Shown here piece after piece: positions 1 through 12,544 of a stretch of 64,000 nucleotides of DNA. The first letter of the stretch is position 1; every line of letters starts with the position of its first letter. A program made the position numbers and the translations under genes. The notes below the pieces were generated by a model. The model was not told the DNA's origin. It searched no databases and worked only from the letters and a program-made list of their open reading frames with translations. This DNA comes from Owenia fusiformis (lineage: Eukaryota; Annelida; Polychaeta; Sabellida; Oweniidae): contig CAIIXF020000004.1 in assembly GCA_903813345.2 (NCBI GenBank), positions 11,321,196-11,385,195 on the forward strand, in the 5' to 3' direction.

Positions 1-84
1 GATGGGATAATAACCAGAATTCTAACCATATACCCTAGACTTGAGTAGACTAATCTATTAGAGTCATCCATAGAATAAAGGTCA

Positions 85-259
85 CTGGTGTTCGATTTAA
101 AATGCAAAATAGAATGGAAGAGAGTGAAACCAGCAAGGAATAAAGTAAACAGGCATGTAGTCAACACTCTAAATTATACAGAAAAGCAAAAAAATCAGAC
201 AGTTCATTCAAATTTTAGAGAGAAATAAAGTGAAATAGGCATAAGCAGACGGACATTTT
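85..259 (+). repeat. Solo arm of the long-TIR family
   Basis: A nearly complete forward arm, from 'aaaatgcaaaatagaatgg' to AAGCAGACGGACATTTTA. Confidence 0.85.
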
Positions 260-1676
260 AGGTTTTCGCATGCACTTAACACAATGGTTGTTTTATTGTT
301 ATAAAACATTCAATTTGACAAATTAATGATATAAATATACATTCTGCAATTAACAAAGAACCCACTTGATGTTGAAAGACATAATTGCAAGACTGGCACT
401 AAACTATTCAAAGGTCATGACGATTTTATTCAATTTGTAGAAAACAATACAAAATGCTATCTCCTGGGGATCTTATCTATTTCAGAATGGTGTTATGTAA
501 TCATATTTGCGTGGGAACTCATAGAAGAATTCACATTGTTTAGGTAATTCCACATGGAACATAGTTATCTAGCTCATATTTTCTTGAGTGAAAGGTCAGG
601 TCAACTTGACATTACTCCTCATAATTTACCAGGAATTTTCAGGGTCTAATTTCCTAATTATAAACTAACTCAGGAATAAAATTTCCATTCAGTCATTATG
701 TTTCTCCAAATTAAGAAACAATTGTAACTCAAAATACAAAATACAATTTTTTTTCGACACCATCAGAACTTGGGTCTCCAAAATCATGACCAAAGACTTC
801 TTCTAAGAGAAATTTTGAGAAAAAAATCAACTGAGTATTTTTTTAACATGTGTCAATAATCCAACATGGTGGTTGAACCTTCTCTAAATCACTCCTAGTC
901 TATGTCATTTCAAACTTAATCCTACATCAAAACTTAAATTAAATAACAATTTTTATATATCATGCATTAACATGGGCATATATATTCCTCACTGACTCCA
1001 CTCTCTTTTACTGTACTTTTAATAAAGCGTTGCACAAGATGTAATCATTTAACCAATGGGAATCGCCAGAGGGAGGTTATTAGCTCCTGACATTAGAACG
1101 CCCACTTCCTGAAAAAACTCTCTCTGAATACTCAATCAATTTCAAAATTGGAAACAGTGATTAAATAATTGGAAAATGATGCAGCAGTTTTAGATCCAAA
1201 GATCTCCTGTGGTTTTCAACTTCAAAACATATTTTTCATGAAATTGGACAACTTTTTACTTACTATGATTTATACAGAACAATTTGAGTCAGACACAGGT
1301 GGAGTGAAAAAAACAAGTGTGGCAGTATAACGAATGGGGTGTGCGAAATGTTGGACGCAGTCTGTCAAATCAGCTATTTTTTTCCATGTTTATGATGAGA
1401 AGGCAATGAAGCACAAAGGGCAACATTTGAAAATTAAAAAAAATGAACAAGGCATTAACATGCAAAATGTCACCACAATTTATTACAGACACCAACCACC
1501 AAATGCCAACTGCCAACCCCCCCCCGGTCACCAATCACCGTCACAAAAAATGGAGACCATAACAATATGTCACCACTTGATGGAATGATAAAAATAAAGT
1601 TGAGCAAATTTATTAGTATATAGACCTTTTCTGCATTTTTTGACAATATTGAACTTCAGTTTATCTTAGGGCCGTG

Positions 1677-1795
1677 CCATTCGACCGGAATCGGTCCGAA
1701 CCGCGGACTTTTGTTAAAATACCGGAATTCGGAATTTTAATATCATGTTCCGAAGGGTTTCGGAACAATATCGGACCCTTACCTTAGTACTTGCT
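1677..1795. other. CG-rich patch of unknown nature
   Basis: Unusually CpG-rich for the window (GACCGGAATCGGTCCGAACC, then TTCCGAAGGGTTTCGGAAC). It contains the self-complementary words GACCGGAATCGGTC and CCGAAGGGTTTCGG. Possibly a young transposon fragment; no coding evidence. Confidence 0.35.
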
Positions 1796-1874
1796 AAACC
1801 CATAATCAAAAACCTGGACAACTTATATGAACCAGGGACGCCCACGCCTAAAATGGTATATCCCTTAAGACATA

Positions 1875-2341
1875 ACGCTTTTTCTGGTTTGTTTCTCTCT
1901 TAAATTTGAATGACATTCCTCATTTTCTTGCAATTCTATACAATTTAGAGTGTTGACTACATGCCTGTTTACTTTATTCCTTGCTAAGTCCTTCCCTTTC
2001 AACTCTAATTTATATTTTAAATATGAATGCTGTGACATTTTTCTCCTAAGATTGATGTAAAAAAGTCAGTCCTCCCTAAATAGTTTCATAATTGTTGATA
2101 TATCAATGTGCTAACAACATGTTGTTTTACAACATAATTTTGACATTCCATCAACACATTTACATGATGATCATGTTTTCAAAACATAAATACAGTGAAA
2201 TAGCATGGAATTTCCACGAAATAAAGTAAACAGGCATGACATCAACATCCTAAATTGTAAAGAAATGTAAGAAAATCAGGCAGTTCATTCAAATTTTAGA
2301 GAGAAATAGCGAGAAATAGACATGAACAGACGGACATTTGA
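1875..2341. mobile_element. Long-TIR repeat element, facing arm pair 1
   Basis: A reverse arm (1875-2045) and a forward arm (2164-2341) face each other across about 120 bp. The forward arm ends ACAGACGGACATTTG; the outer end of the reverse arm has decayed. Both share the internal words 'aataaagtaaacaggcatg' and 'ttcaaattttagagagaaat' in opposite orientation. Confidence 0.75.
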
Positions 2342-3174
2342 ACGGCTGCCTGACAGGTCATGGTGACATAATATGTCATAGTACAGATTGTTTCTGCATC
2401 ATTGTGACATGATATGTCACACATAGGGTGTTTCTACTCCTAATTGAGTTGTCAGATTGAGGTCTATAAGAACCTGGAAGTATTTAACCCATGAAATCAA
2501 GATTGGGATCGGGGATTAGAATTCCCTCCTCGTTCACTTGGCTCCCATCAGTTGTCGACCAATCGAAACTCAGTGAAAACTGAATGAGCGAAGATGTGAG
2601 AATTCAAGAGTAAAATGCCTGCATATGGTTTCTTCACAATGATTAAATCCATTGATAAATCTGATCTAATGATTGTTGTGTTATGCAATCCTGTACCTTC
2701 ATATCTTTTCTGTGACATGTCACTACGACTATCATGGAGTTTTTCAGGAATCTATGAGTATTTTTCATGTGATTTTGGGCCAAATTTGTCAAAGTGAAGG
2801 CCCTGGAATTTTTCTGAAAAGTGAACCCTCTTGGCAAAAGCTGGCTATGGGCCTGTTAATCATAACTTTCTGCTTCTTAACTATCAACATCATTTCAGGA
2901 AGGAGATGACAAGGTTTATCACACTGCACATGCAAGATTTGCTGACATTTCTGTAAAAGGACAAAGAATGCTATGGGAGATTAAAATAGGGTTCTGACAC
3001 TTCAGAATGTCAAAAAATCAAAACATGCAGGGCTCATTTGGATTTATACCAGACTGACAATTTCACATGACTTTTTATAGCTAATGCATGGCTTACAGTG
3101 AAGTCCATGAGGATTTTGCGTATCAAGCCTGGTCCTTTGGAATGTAACCATATGATGGTGAACATGTATTTTTT

Positions 3175-3250
3175 TCACACAACAGAGAGGTTCATAAGCA
3201 ACAAGTAACAGGCGATTTCCTCTTGTTGTCTTTACAAAAAACACACTTTG
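3175..3250. repeat. Fragment of the hAT-like family
   Basis: 'aagtaacaggcgatttcctc' followed by 'ttgttgtctttacaaaaaac' resembles the inner part of the element at 34420. Confidence 0.5.
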
Positions 3251-3336
3251 TTTTGTTTAACTGTTCTCCTAAAATTATTATGTCCAATTTTTGGAATTTG
3301 ATCAAAAAAGGAGAAAAACATTTCAAACAATCTTAC

Positions 3337-3728
3337 CCGTGCTGTGTCCAAGATGACATTTCTTCCAACCTTCAAACCCTGAACAAACGTCCTTGCAGCG
3401 AGAAACGCCCGTCGGATCTGAATTGTCAATTTCGCGGGGACGTCCCCGAATGGCGCTAATTGATCCATATGTTCCGTGACACACATAAGGTATTTACTAT
3501 CCACCTTATACTGTTGGTTCATCAACACAAATACTTTTTGGAGTAAAGTCTCGAAAAATCTATCGAGAAGGTCTGAAAGATTGTGATCTGTGCCGTGATA
3601 ATACGCCTTCAAGTCAGTAAATAAATTCTTAAATACTTCGCTATCTTGTTGGTAAAGAAGTCCGTAAGTTGTTGTGAACATTGAATGAAGATCTCTATAT
3701 GAGTTGTCGATAAGTTGTGAGAAAAATT
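3337..3728 (-). CDS. Glypican (GPC4/6 class) exon 3: helical core
   Basis: An exon of 392 nt (2 + 130 codons) encoding residues 108-238. The acceptor (TATATTTTCAG) lies directly before 3728 and the donor GTAAGA starts at 3336, leaving phase 0. Visible glypican blocks in order: EFFSQLIDNSYRDLHSMF (108-125), TYGLLYQQDSEVFKNLF (128-144), LKAYYHG (147-153), LLQKVF and NQQYKVDSKYLMCV with the conserved Cys190, LAPFGDVPAKL (198-208) and RAFLAARTFVQGL (214-226). One N-glycosylation sequon, N157-L-S, is visible. The end of the exon corresponds to the point before the central Cys-rich block (CxxALxKMxYCxxC in vertebrates), which must be on the next exon, outside the window. The open frame extends past both splice sites, so the ATG near 3774 and the stop near 3232 are intronic and not real gene ends. 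Confidence 0.96.
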
Positions 3729-4014
3729 CTGAAAATATAAAAATGAATAAAATTAAAACATGTTTTATTATCATTTAGCTCCTGATGTAAGATAACATAC
3801 TTAAGATTTAGATATTACAATTAATTTCATGGCTATAATATGAATATCATACTGACTAAATAATATAACATAAACATGTAAATCATATCATACATATTAT
3901 ATGAAGAATATTATAACACTGAGACAAATCTGAAATATGTTATGTTTTTGAACACCCCTTGGCCCTTGTACATATAACTTATTAAATATTTCAAGCTAAT
4001 AATGAGTTCTTTTG

Positions 4015-4885
4015 CAACTATTTGATGGCACTCTTACACTCGTGAAATATAAGATACATTTTGATGACACTCATTTACACTCATTTAACATATATATATT
4101 TTGATGGCATTCTTGCAATCACTAAACATGAATACTATTTGATGGCACTCTTATACAAATGAAACAAAGATACTAGTTGATCGCGGTCTTGCACATATGA
4201 AACATGGATACTATTCAATGGTGCTCTTTTGCACATATGAAACATGGATACCATTTGATGGTACTCTTTTGCACATATGAAACATGGATACATTTCGATG
4301 GTATTTTTTTGCACATATGAAACATGGATACCATTCGATGGTACTCTTTTGCACATATGAAACATGGATACCATTCGATGGTACTCTTTTGCACATATGA
4401 AACATGGATACCATTCGATGGTACTCTTTTGCACATATGAAACATGGATACCATTCGATGGTACTCTTTTTCACATATGAAACATGGATACCATTCGATG
4501 GTACTCTTTTGCACATATGAAACATGGATACCATTCGATGGTACTCTTTTGCACATCTGAAACATGGATACCATTCGATGGTACTCTTTTTCACATATGA
4601 AACATGGATACCATTCGATGGTACTCTTTTGCACATATGAAACATGGATACCATTCGATAGTACTCTTTTGCACATATGAAACATGGATACCATTCGATG
4701 GTACTCTTTTGCACATATGAAACATGGATACCATTCGATGGTACTCTTTTGCACATATGAAACATGGATACCATTTGATGGTACTCTTTTGCACATATGA
4801 AACATAGATACCATTCGATGGTACTCTTTTGCATATATGAAACATGGATACCATTTGTTGGCACAATTTTGTACTCATTCATTAC
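4015..4885. repeat. 40-bp minisatellite (about 20 units)
   Basis: Tandem units of 40 bp, each containing GCACATATGAAACATGGATA followed by CCATTCGATGGTACTCTTTT. The central units (about 4200-4860) are nearly identical, and units at both ends are degenerate, fading out on the left to about 4015. Since 120 bp is a multiple of three, three minus-strand frames stay open for 95-223 codons. These encode only the repeat and are not genes. In the glypican pre-mRNA the array ends about 290 nt before exon 3. Confidence 0.97.
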
Positions 4886-5020
4886 ACATGACCATTATCT
4901 GCCAGGACATTACACATGGCCATTATTTGATTTATTTCCTGGATATAGCACATAATCAAATACTCTCAAGAGCCTCATAGGTCCAGGACACTCAATGAAT
5001 AGTTAATAGAGTCCTCAAGA

Positions 5021-5455
5021 AATGTCCGTCTGCTCACGCTTATTTCACTCATTTCTACCCAAAATTTGAATGAACTATCTGATTTTCTTGTATTTCTATA
5101 TAAATTAAAGTACCAGTATTGACTACATGCCTGTTTATTTTATTTCTTGCTTGTCCAACCAAATTCTCTCTATTTTATATTTTGAAAAATGATATCTAAT
5201 CTTCAGGAAAGACACTTGATGAATATTTGATGTGAAGTCCTAACTTCATAAGGAGATCAAAAGATGTATTGATTGTTGAAATATCAGGAGTTATATCTGA
5301 ATCTGCAAAATGGTAGAAAGAGAGAAATCAGCAAGGAATAAAGCAACAAGGAATATAGCACATACCCCAATTTGAATAAAAATGCCCAAAAAATCAGACA
5401 GTTCATTCAAAATTTAGAGAGAATTAAGCAAAATTAAGATGAGCAGACAGACTTT
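5021..5455. mobile_element. Long-TIR repeat element, facing arm pair 2
   Basis: The best-preserved pair: it begins AATGTCCGTCTGCTCACGCT and ends GATGAGCAGACAGACTT, about 435 bp apart, with arms of about 170 bp. The two ends are complementary over their outer 17 or so bases with few mismatches. Confidence 0.8.
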
Positions 5456-6376
5456 TCTAGCAGAGGAACAAATTATATTACAGTGCTAATTAACTCACAT
5501 ATTACCAATTCTCTGTTAATTTGAGTCCCTAGATGATTCACATAAGCTTACTTAAGATTTGGTAACATGCACAGTCTGTTGCCTAGCCCCAAAAATCTCC
5601 AAACTTGAGGGAACTATTATATTTACTTGCCTGGGTATGTAAGTCTTATTTGAGAAGCTGTGCATAATACTGTGCAGTAGTTCAGGGATACTGGCAATCT
5701 TATTTCATCATATTGACCCAGAAGTTCCTAGTACAAGTTCAGTTTATCAATAAGGCAATATGTAACCAAATTTGAAAATAACCTGTGCACATCTAGCCCA
5801 GTTGAGATTTTTGAAATTATGATAAATTGAGAGACCGTTTTGAAGATTGGTTAATTCAGAATTAGCAGGGAAAATCTATTCTTCCAGATTATTATTCAGA
5901 TTTTGCTCCCTGTTTCATCACCATATAGTTTTATATAAGCCCTGTATGGCTTATACCCCTCCCCCCAGTCTTTCCTCTTTCTGTTAGAGAGAGGGGAATG
6001 TGGATGGGGACTACAGTAACTCGATACAATACTAAGGATATGATAGACTGGGATATAAAAGAGAGAAATTTCTCAGGTGAGAAAATTACTAACCAAATTT
6101 GAAGCCTACCAATATCTACATTATATATGACTCACCAATAAGGCCAAATGGGGATCTATTTCTCCAGTTTACATGATATTTGAGCAGAAAAACCTAACAC
6201 AATCCGGTGTGGAATTATCAACAAACATTGCAAAAATGAACTGGATTCTAGTTAAACCAATATAAGTCTGGACGTTTTTTTGCCTCTATACTGTATTATT
6301 TTCTATTGGGGAAGTTTTGTTTTGATACCAACTCAAACCAACATGTTTGATTTAAACCAGAATCTCATATGTATAT

Positions 6377-6545
6377 TATCCGTCTGCTTGTACTTATTTC
6401 AAAGATTTCTCAATAAAATTTGGATAAGGTGTCAGATTTTCTGGCATTTTTATACAATTTAGAGTATTAATCATATTCTTACATAATCCATTCTTAGTTT
6501 ATTCCTGTCTTTCTGACATTATTTAGAGCTTTAAAACCTGACTTC
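6377..6545 (-). repeat. Solo arm of the long-TIR family
   Basis: A reverse arm starting TATCCGTCTGCTTGTACTTA; no facing arm follows. Confidence 0.75.
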
Positions 6546-6904
6546 AAGATAAGATTTAGTTTCAGTCTGTGACATTACACAGCTCTTCTAGCAGGAAGTT
6601 AATTGACCTGAAACCACCCAACAGTAGAGCATGCAACCAAAGATATACCCCATATTTCTGACACCAACTCTCAAGCCTCTCCCCTCACTGGTATCTGTTT
6701 CCCAACTCCAAATAGAGCATGAACTCCATATTTGTAACAATCTAAGGGCTTACTCTTCTATTTTCTATTTGCCTACCCCAAGTGGAGCATACAACCTAAG
6801 ATCATCAGAACGACTTATCCCCCAGATTTGAATCATTTTTCAATTAATTTGAATATTTTATAATATCATATATTTTCAAACCTTATATCACCAATCACAA
6901 CTTG

Positions 6905-7040
6905 TACAAGCAGTCTACTTCTATTTCTCTCAATTTCTCGAAAAACTGAATGAAGAATTTGATTTTCAGACATTTCTAAATTTGTGCTAAGCCTGTTAAC
7001 GAAATCCATGCTTCAGCATTTACTTTCTATTGTATATTAC
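6905..7040 (-). repeat. Degenerate arm of the long-TIR family
   Basis: Weak match in reverse orientation ('tatttctctcaatttctcg', 'gatttt cagacatttct'). Confidence 0.4.
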
Positions 7041-7389
7041 AAATCAAAAATAGCACCCCCCCCCATGATATTTCTTCTGCTGGTGTTGACAGATTGACGG
7101 ATGTTTTCTACAAATATATTCTGACAGTAGAGAAAAAATAAAATATAAAATTTTGGGATCAACATAAAATGTGGAAATTCCAGGCTACAACTTTGCTTTA
7201 TATAAATTAATATGTTCATGTTCTAAATTAGCTCACAATGAAGTGTTCATATTAAAAATAAAATGTATGTGCCTCACTAAGAGCAAGGTTCTCCCAATTT
7301 TTGTTATCATAAGTCCATGCCAAATCCTTATTGCCAAATCCTTATTTTACCAGCTTTGGTCAAAATATTTCATGATTTTCAGTGGTATC

Positions 7390-7505
7390 ATTAGTAGCAC
7401 GCAACAGGCGATTTTCACCGGTTGTTTTCACAAAATAACCTGTTGTTTTTAGGGACTTTTCATCTTTTCCATGTTAAATTTATGATTTCAATTAATTTTG
7501 ACTGT
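7390..7505. repeat. Fragment of the hAT-like family
   Basis: 'gcaacaggcgattttcaccg' to 'tccatgttaaatttatgatt' matches the inner part of the element at 34420 in opposite orientation. Confidence 0.65.
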
Positions 7506-8256
7506 TGTTTTAATTCATTTAGCCTGTGAGAAATTCTAGTGAAACACCTGATTTTGATTAGAGTGAAAGCAGGTTATGAAGTGGGTATCATGTGTATTTA
7601 TGACAGGGTAAGTTTTCTCTGCTGCTGGAGAGTTCAAGATGCTTGTGGTCAGAAATGAAAGTACCATATATTGGTATATATTGGTATTATATTGGTATGT
7701 GAGGTTTGCTATGCCACAGATTCCTTTCACAAGTGAAGAATATATAATCCAAATTTTGTAGTTTACCTCAAGAAAAGTCTCATACATCATGCTGTCAGTA
7801 CTTTGACCTCAGATTTAACAACTTCATTATTTAAGCATTACACTTAAAATATTACCTCTAATACATACAAACATATATAGCACTTTGAAATTGTCAACAA
7901 AAATAAAAAAATTCAAGTGATGTATGATCACCTTCTAGAGATCTAAAGGGGTTAGGTCAAATATAAACGTGTCATTTTGATGCCATGTGATCTATATGTT
8001 TTATAGACAGTGATAAATAAAAATACCACATTAGCTAGGATAAAACAATGAAAGTTACCCTGCATCATGGAGAGTCTAGTTATAAAATAGATGGATGCCT
8101 ATCTAGTTCCACTTAGCAGTGTCTACCGTACTATCATTTAAAATTGACATTTTAACAATATTTATCAACAGAGGACTGGATTTGTAGAAGCAATAAACTG
8201 ATGAGATTATGTAATGTTAAAGTAATAAACATATGAATCATTCAATTATAAGATAA

Positions 8257-8711
8257 GGCCATAAGAAGTAGATTCTTTGTTTTGCGTCCCCTTGCTTGCA
8301 CGATTTTGAGTAAATCAGAAAAAAACAAACACATCCAAATAGCAATCACAAGGGTCTGAAAGTACCATCGCATTTCGTTCAATCAGAATCAGACGAAATG
8401 GCGGATAATTTGATATGCGTCAAAATTGACAGTGTTATTAATTACTTTGGCATACGTGTACATTGTGTATTTTCTTATTTTTTAACCCTTGAATAATAGC
8501 TATGTTTATTAAATATATTGTATAATATGTATAGATATGTGTTTGTAATCAATGCAAATTGGTATGTCATCCCTTTTTATGCCCATAAAATGTATACATT
8601 TCTCAGCAAACAAGTTTGTGTTTTTTCTTGAGTTTGTGTTTGTTTTCCTTGTACCCTTGCATGAAATGGATTTTACCAGGACGCAAAACAAAGAATCTAC
8701 TTCTTATGGCC
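8257..8711. mobile_element. Harbinger/PIF-like MITE, 455 bp
   Basis: Perfect terminal inverted repeats of 33 bp (8257-8289 and 8679-8711), starting GGCCATAAGAAGTAGATTCT. They are flanked by the trinucleotide TAA on both sides (8254-8256 and 8712-8714), a target duplication typical of PIF/Harbinger elements. No transposase is encoded, so it is non-autonomous. The perfect TIR suggests fairly recent insertion. Confidence 0.88.
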
Positions 8712-9596
8712 TAACATGTGTTTACCATTTGAAATTACCCTCTACCCCAAGTTCCACTTTTGAATTACCCCCATCCCAAGTTCTACTTTTGAATTACCCT
8801 CTACCCCAAGCTACCCTTTTCTAGGTAGTTACCACATTAACTTGTATCACAGATTTAAAAAAATAAAATATTTGTACAAACTTAAAATAAAATAAAATTA
8901 GAGAGTAAGAAATATTTGAGAAATCTCAGAAATAAATTTTGCAAAGGAGATGAAATATTGCAGCTAGTTCAAAGTTCACATATTGAATTGTGTTTGAGTG
9001 ATTGAATATAGGTCAGTAGCATGTTTTAGTACCAATTTATTTTGTTAGTTAATTTCATCAATTTTATTGAATTTTGGATTCATGCAATTCTAAATGATGG
9101 CAATGCTATTGGACTGAATAGTATGATATAAATCTATATATTGTAGTACTACATTTTTAATAATAAAATATGATAAAAAATGAAAAAAACAGCATCATGG
9201 TAACCATGGTAATTTTTATTGATCAACGTAAAAAGGAGTTGCGATGAGTGTCATTTTGAGAAAAATACAAGAATATGAAAGTCCCTAATAAGGAATAACA
9301 ATAAAGAGCTGATCAATGAGAGGGTTACAAGTTATGTATATCTAAAGATTACTTTTAAATTAATATCTTATCTAAATAAGTGCAACTCCCACTGCAAATA
9401 TTCTGATTACATAACTACTTCAACTTATCCAACTCAAAAGGTTTTATTGTTCATCAAAATAAGACATTGACCTCAATTCAATTACTGGCATATTTTGGGA
9501 TGCATTAAAGAAAATTGGCATATTAAAAAGCTGTCTATCATGCCCCTGTTAATATGTACCCCCCTGCCTATAATCTAATAGAGTTTCATTGTTTGC

Positions 9597-9650
9597 AACC
9601 AACCAGTGATTTTCTCTGACTGTTTTTAGCAAAATAGCCGGTTGTTTTGT
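9597..9650. repeat. Fragment of the hAT-like family
   Basis: 'caaccaaccagtgattttct' and 'tagcaaaatagccggttg' are a diverged match. Confidence 0.4.
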
Positions 9651-9940
9651 ACCCTGCCAGCAGAGTCTAGTTATAACTGACGAAGCTCTCTTTTAAGAAG
9701 TAAGTCTAACAAATTCAAAGGGTAGCTGTTACGAGGACTTTAGCAACATTCTACTTCCATGTTGCACCCTTTCAATATTGGTCACAAAAATAATGTAAAA
9801 TTCTCAGTATAAATGTGTTACATTATGACCTTACCATATTACACACTATGAGGCACACTATGAGGTACTTTGAAGTGTCAGTCCACACATAAACCATAAA
9901 AGAGACAAGTTTATCTTTGTTTTAACCTAGTAATAAAATT

Positions 9941-10480
9941 CCCATCTGGCCATGCACATTTTATGAGATTTCTCCCTAAATTTTGAATGAAGTGTCCAAC
10001 TTTTTGCCATTTCTTAACAATTTAGAGTGTTATCTACAAGCCTGTTTGCATTATTTCTTGCTAATTCCACTCATTTTTACTTTATCTTACATTTGAAAAC
10101 ATGACTTGAATGTAACATTTATCTTTATTTACCTAGCTATATTAACAGGTTCACCTACAAGCTTCAGAGTTACTAGGTAACATGAAACATAACCAGGAGA
10201 GAAATATTTCATCATAGTCATGTTTTAAATTGCAAAATTCAAAGCTGCAGAGTGAAATCAACTAGGAATAAAGTAAACAGACATGTAGTCAACACTCTAA
10301 ATTGTATAGAAATGCAAGAAAATCAGACACTTCATTCAAATTTTAGAGAGAAATTGAGAGAAATCAACAAGGAATAAAGTAAACAGACATGTAGATAACA
10401 CTCTAAATTGTATAGAAATGCAAGAAAATTAGACACTTCGTTCAAATTTTTGAGAGAAATAGCAGGCAATAAGTATGATC
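9941..10480. mobile_element. Long-TIR repeat element, facing arm pair 3, with duplicated right arm
   Basis: A reverse arm (9941-10105) and a forward arm (10215-10350) are followed directly by a second partial forward arm (10350-10480), so part of the arm was duplicated in tandem. The outer left end reads CCATCTGGCCATGCACATTT, a decayed form of the terminus. Confidence 0.75.
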
Positions 10481-10833
10481 AGATGTGTTTTTCCTTAAAT
10501 CTGAAATCATTGACCTGCTTTAGCAAGGTGACAACATCTGAATCTGTGTCAACAGATGAGACACATTTACTCAAATTATGCACAATTTCAAAATAAAAGT
10601 GAACGACAATAGGAGAAGAAAACACTCCATTTATAGAACACTTTTCCAAGACCATTTACCTCGTAACTTAATAATAACCGTATAATGTAATAAACCTCTT
10701 TAAGTGGAACATCTACAAAATGGAACACTTTTTAGGGACCACAGTTGTTCCACTGATATTTCACTGTATATTGCAAATGTGGTCAATTCCCAATTGGTAA
10801 ACTATAATAAAGGTAGATGATACAATAGCATAC

Positions 10834-10958
10834 GGGGAATAAACATACTGTCATGAAAAAACACTCAAAATTATCAAGAAATGACCGAAAATCAGACATT
10901 TCATTCAAATTTTTTAAAGAAATATGAGTGGAAAAAGCACGAGCAGACGACAGTTTTA
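10834..10958 (+). repeat. Truncated arm of the long-TIR family
   Basis: The outer two thirds of a forward arm, ending CACGAGCAGACGACAGTTTT. Confidence 0.7.
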
Positions 10959-11067
10959 GAATGGGCAACAAAGCCTCAGGTTTGAATAGAACACTTTGAT
11001 CATAGAATCACTAAATGAATGAGGCAAATATATGATCCACCACATCCCATACATAAACATTAAAGGT

Positions 11068-11235
11068 CCGTCTGGTCATGCTTATTTCATGGCATTTCTC
11101 TCTAAAATTTGAATGAACCGTCTAATTTTGTCTAATATCTTTACAATTTGGATTGTTGACTACATGCCTGTTTACTTTATTTTTTTATTTTCCACTGAAT
11201 TCCATAATATTTTTTGATTATTAATTCATGACCCT
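11068..11235 (-). repeat. Solo arm of the long-TIR family
   Basis: A reverse arm with an intact terminus GTCCGTCTGGTCATGCTTAT. Confidence 0.8.
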
Positions 11236-12227
11236 CGTGGTAATTATTCAGTTTTTAAATGCAGACATTAATAGGAGTCAGAATAACATCAGAGGTAACC
11301 CATTGGAAATCACCAGGGCCTATGATTCAAAAATTTTACAAATTCAAGCAAACATTAATTTTTCCTTTCTGTAAAAGTGAAATGGCCACGCATTTGTCAT
11401 TGCGATATTTCATGACTTTGAGGCTAGGATCTTCATGATACGAATGACATTAACGACTTGACCTCCGTCACAACAAATAGTCGTAACAACCCGTCGTAAC
11501 CCAAAGGCTACAGGTGATGAGATCCCATTATTTAAATGTGACAATTGTTGTGTCGTGTTATTCAGAATAGAGAACATATTTCATATTTCTAAACAGAGGA
11601 ATTTGCAACTGACCCTCTCTTCAAAAATATAAAGAAATGTATCATTATAATAATTTATAAGTATGATAAAATAAAAAATAAATATACACCATGGATGGGT
11701 AGGGAAAGATGAGGGAAGAGACCAACACTTTTATGTATGACTAAGATAACACATTTAACTGAGAAAAAATCTTCAGAAAATGACATTTTTAACTATGATG
11801 TCACCCTGCTAGGCAACAGGATGCGGTTGCCAGGTAACAGCATGAGGTAAACAAAGCCTTAAACTTGGTCTCCAAAAAGTGGAAGTTAACTAAATATCAA
11901 GAATGAACATTTTTCTCCGATGATTCTTCAATCGATAAAATCAAATGATTGCCACTGAATATATTTATTTTTACAAATGATTCAACTTTAAACTATGGCC
12001 ACATTTTGATATGCGATAAAGGTCAGAAGTCTTAGAAACAAATAAAGATATGTTGTCCATAATCTAAATTGTTTGATGTAAGAGTTCATTCTAATTTTTG
12101 AGAGAAAATAGGTAAATTGTCTTTATGGAATGAGTGATACTTTTGTAACAAATTATCTTGAGGGAAATTTGGGGTCAACCTAGTGTCACATAAATTAGCA
12201 TATCATACAGAAAACATTGAGGTGGCC

Positions 12228-12360
12228 ATGTATTAAAATGCAAAAAAATATCAAAAAGAAATGCATGTAGATAAAGTATACAGACATTTAAGCTCTAAAC
12301 TGTATAGAAATACAAGAAAATTCAATGAAATATTAAAATAAATTGAGAGATATAGGAAGG
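12228..12360 (+). repeat. Degenerate arm of the long-TIR family
   Basis: Forward orientation, diverged and without the terminus. Confidence 0.55.
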
Positions 12361-12544
12361 AATTTCTGCATTTATCAGCTGATTTCTACTAATGATGATG
12401 TTCTTGTTAAAATCAGTATAACCTCACAAAAATATAAAGGCATCTGATATATGTCATTGTTATGCCACCAAAAGATTCTCTACTTTTCAAGGAACAAGAT
12501 GACTTCAGGCTTTCTAAATAATTTAGTTACTAATTAAGTATTAT

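Larger units (their letters stand above)
1..3336 (-). other. Intron 3 of the GPC4/6-class glypican (partial)
   Basis: No glypican exon 4 (the Cys-rich TALLxxxYCxxC block) is visible on the minus strand here, so at least 3.3 kb of this intron is inside the window. It holds a solo repeat arm near the left edge, a facing pair of arms at 1875-2341, a CG-rich patch at 1677-1795 and a fragment of the 'aacaggcgatttt' repeat next to exon 3 at about 3175-3250. The small open frames here look like chance. Confidence 0.75.

Noticed and set aside
3223-3459. Plus-strand open frame of 78 codons
   Set aside because: Antisense shadow of glypican exon 3 and its donor.
3232-3774. Reading the 180-codon frame as a complete small protein
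   Set aside because: Splice acceptor at 3729 and donor at 3336 show that only 3728-3337 is exon; both ends of the frame are intron.
4135-4882. Long minus-strand open frames (up to 223 codons) with repeats such as CKRVPSNGIHVSYVQKSTIE
   Set aside because: They are the 40-bp minisatellite read in three frames. The same repeat gives several overlapping open frames, so there is no protein evidence.
4015-4885. Resemblance to a CRISPR array (regular 40-bp units)
   Set aside because: The units are contiguous with no unique spacers, and the window is animal DNA.
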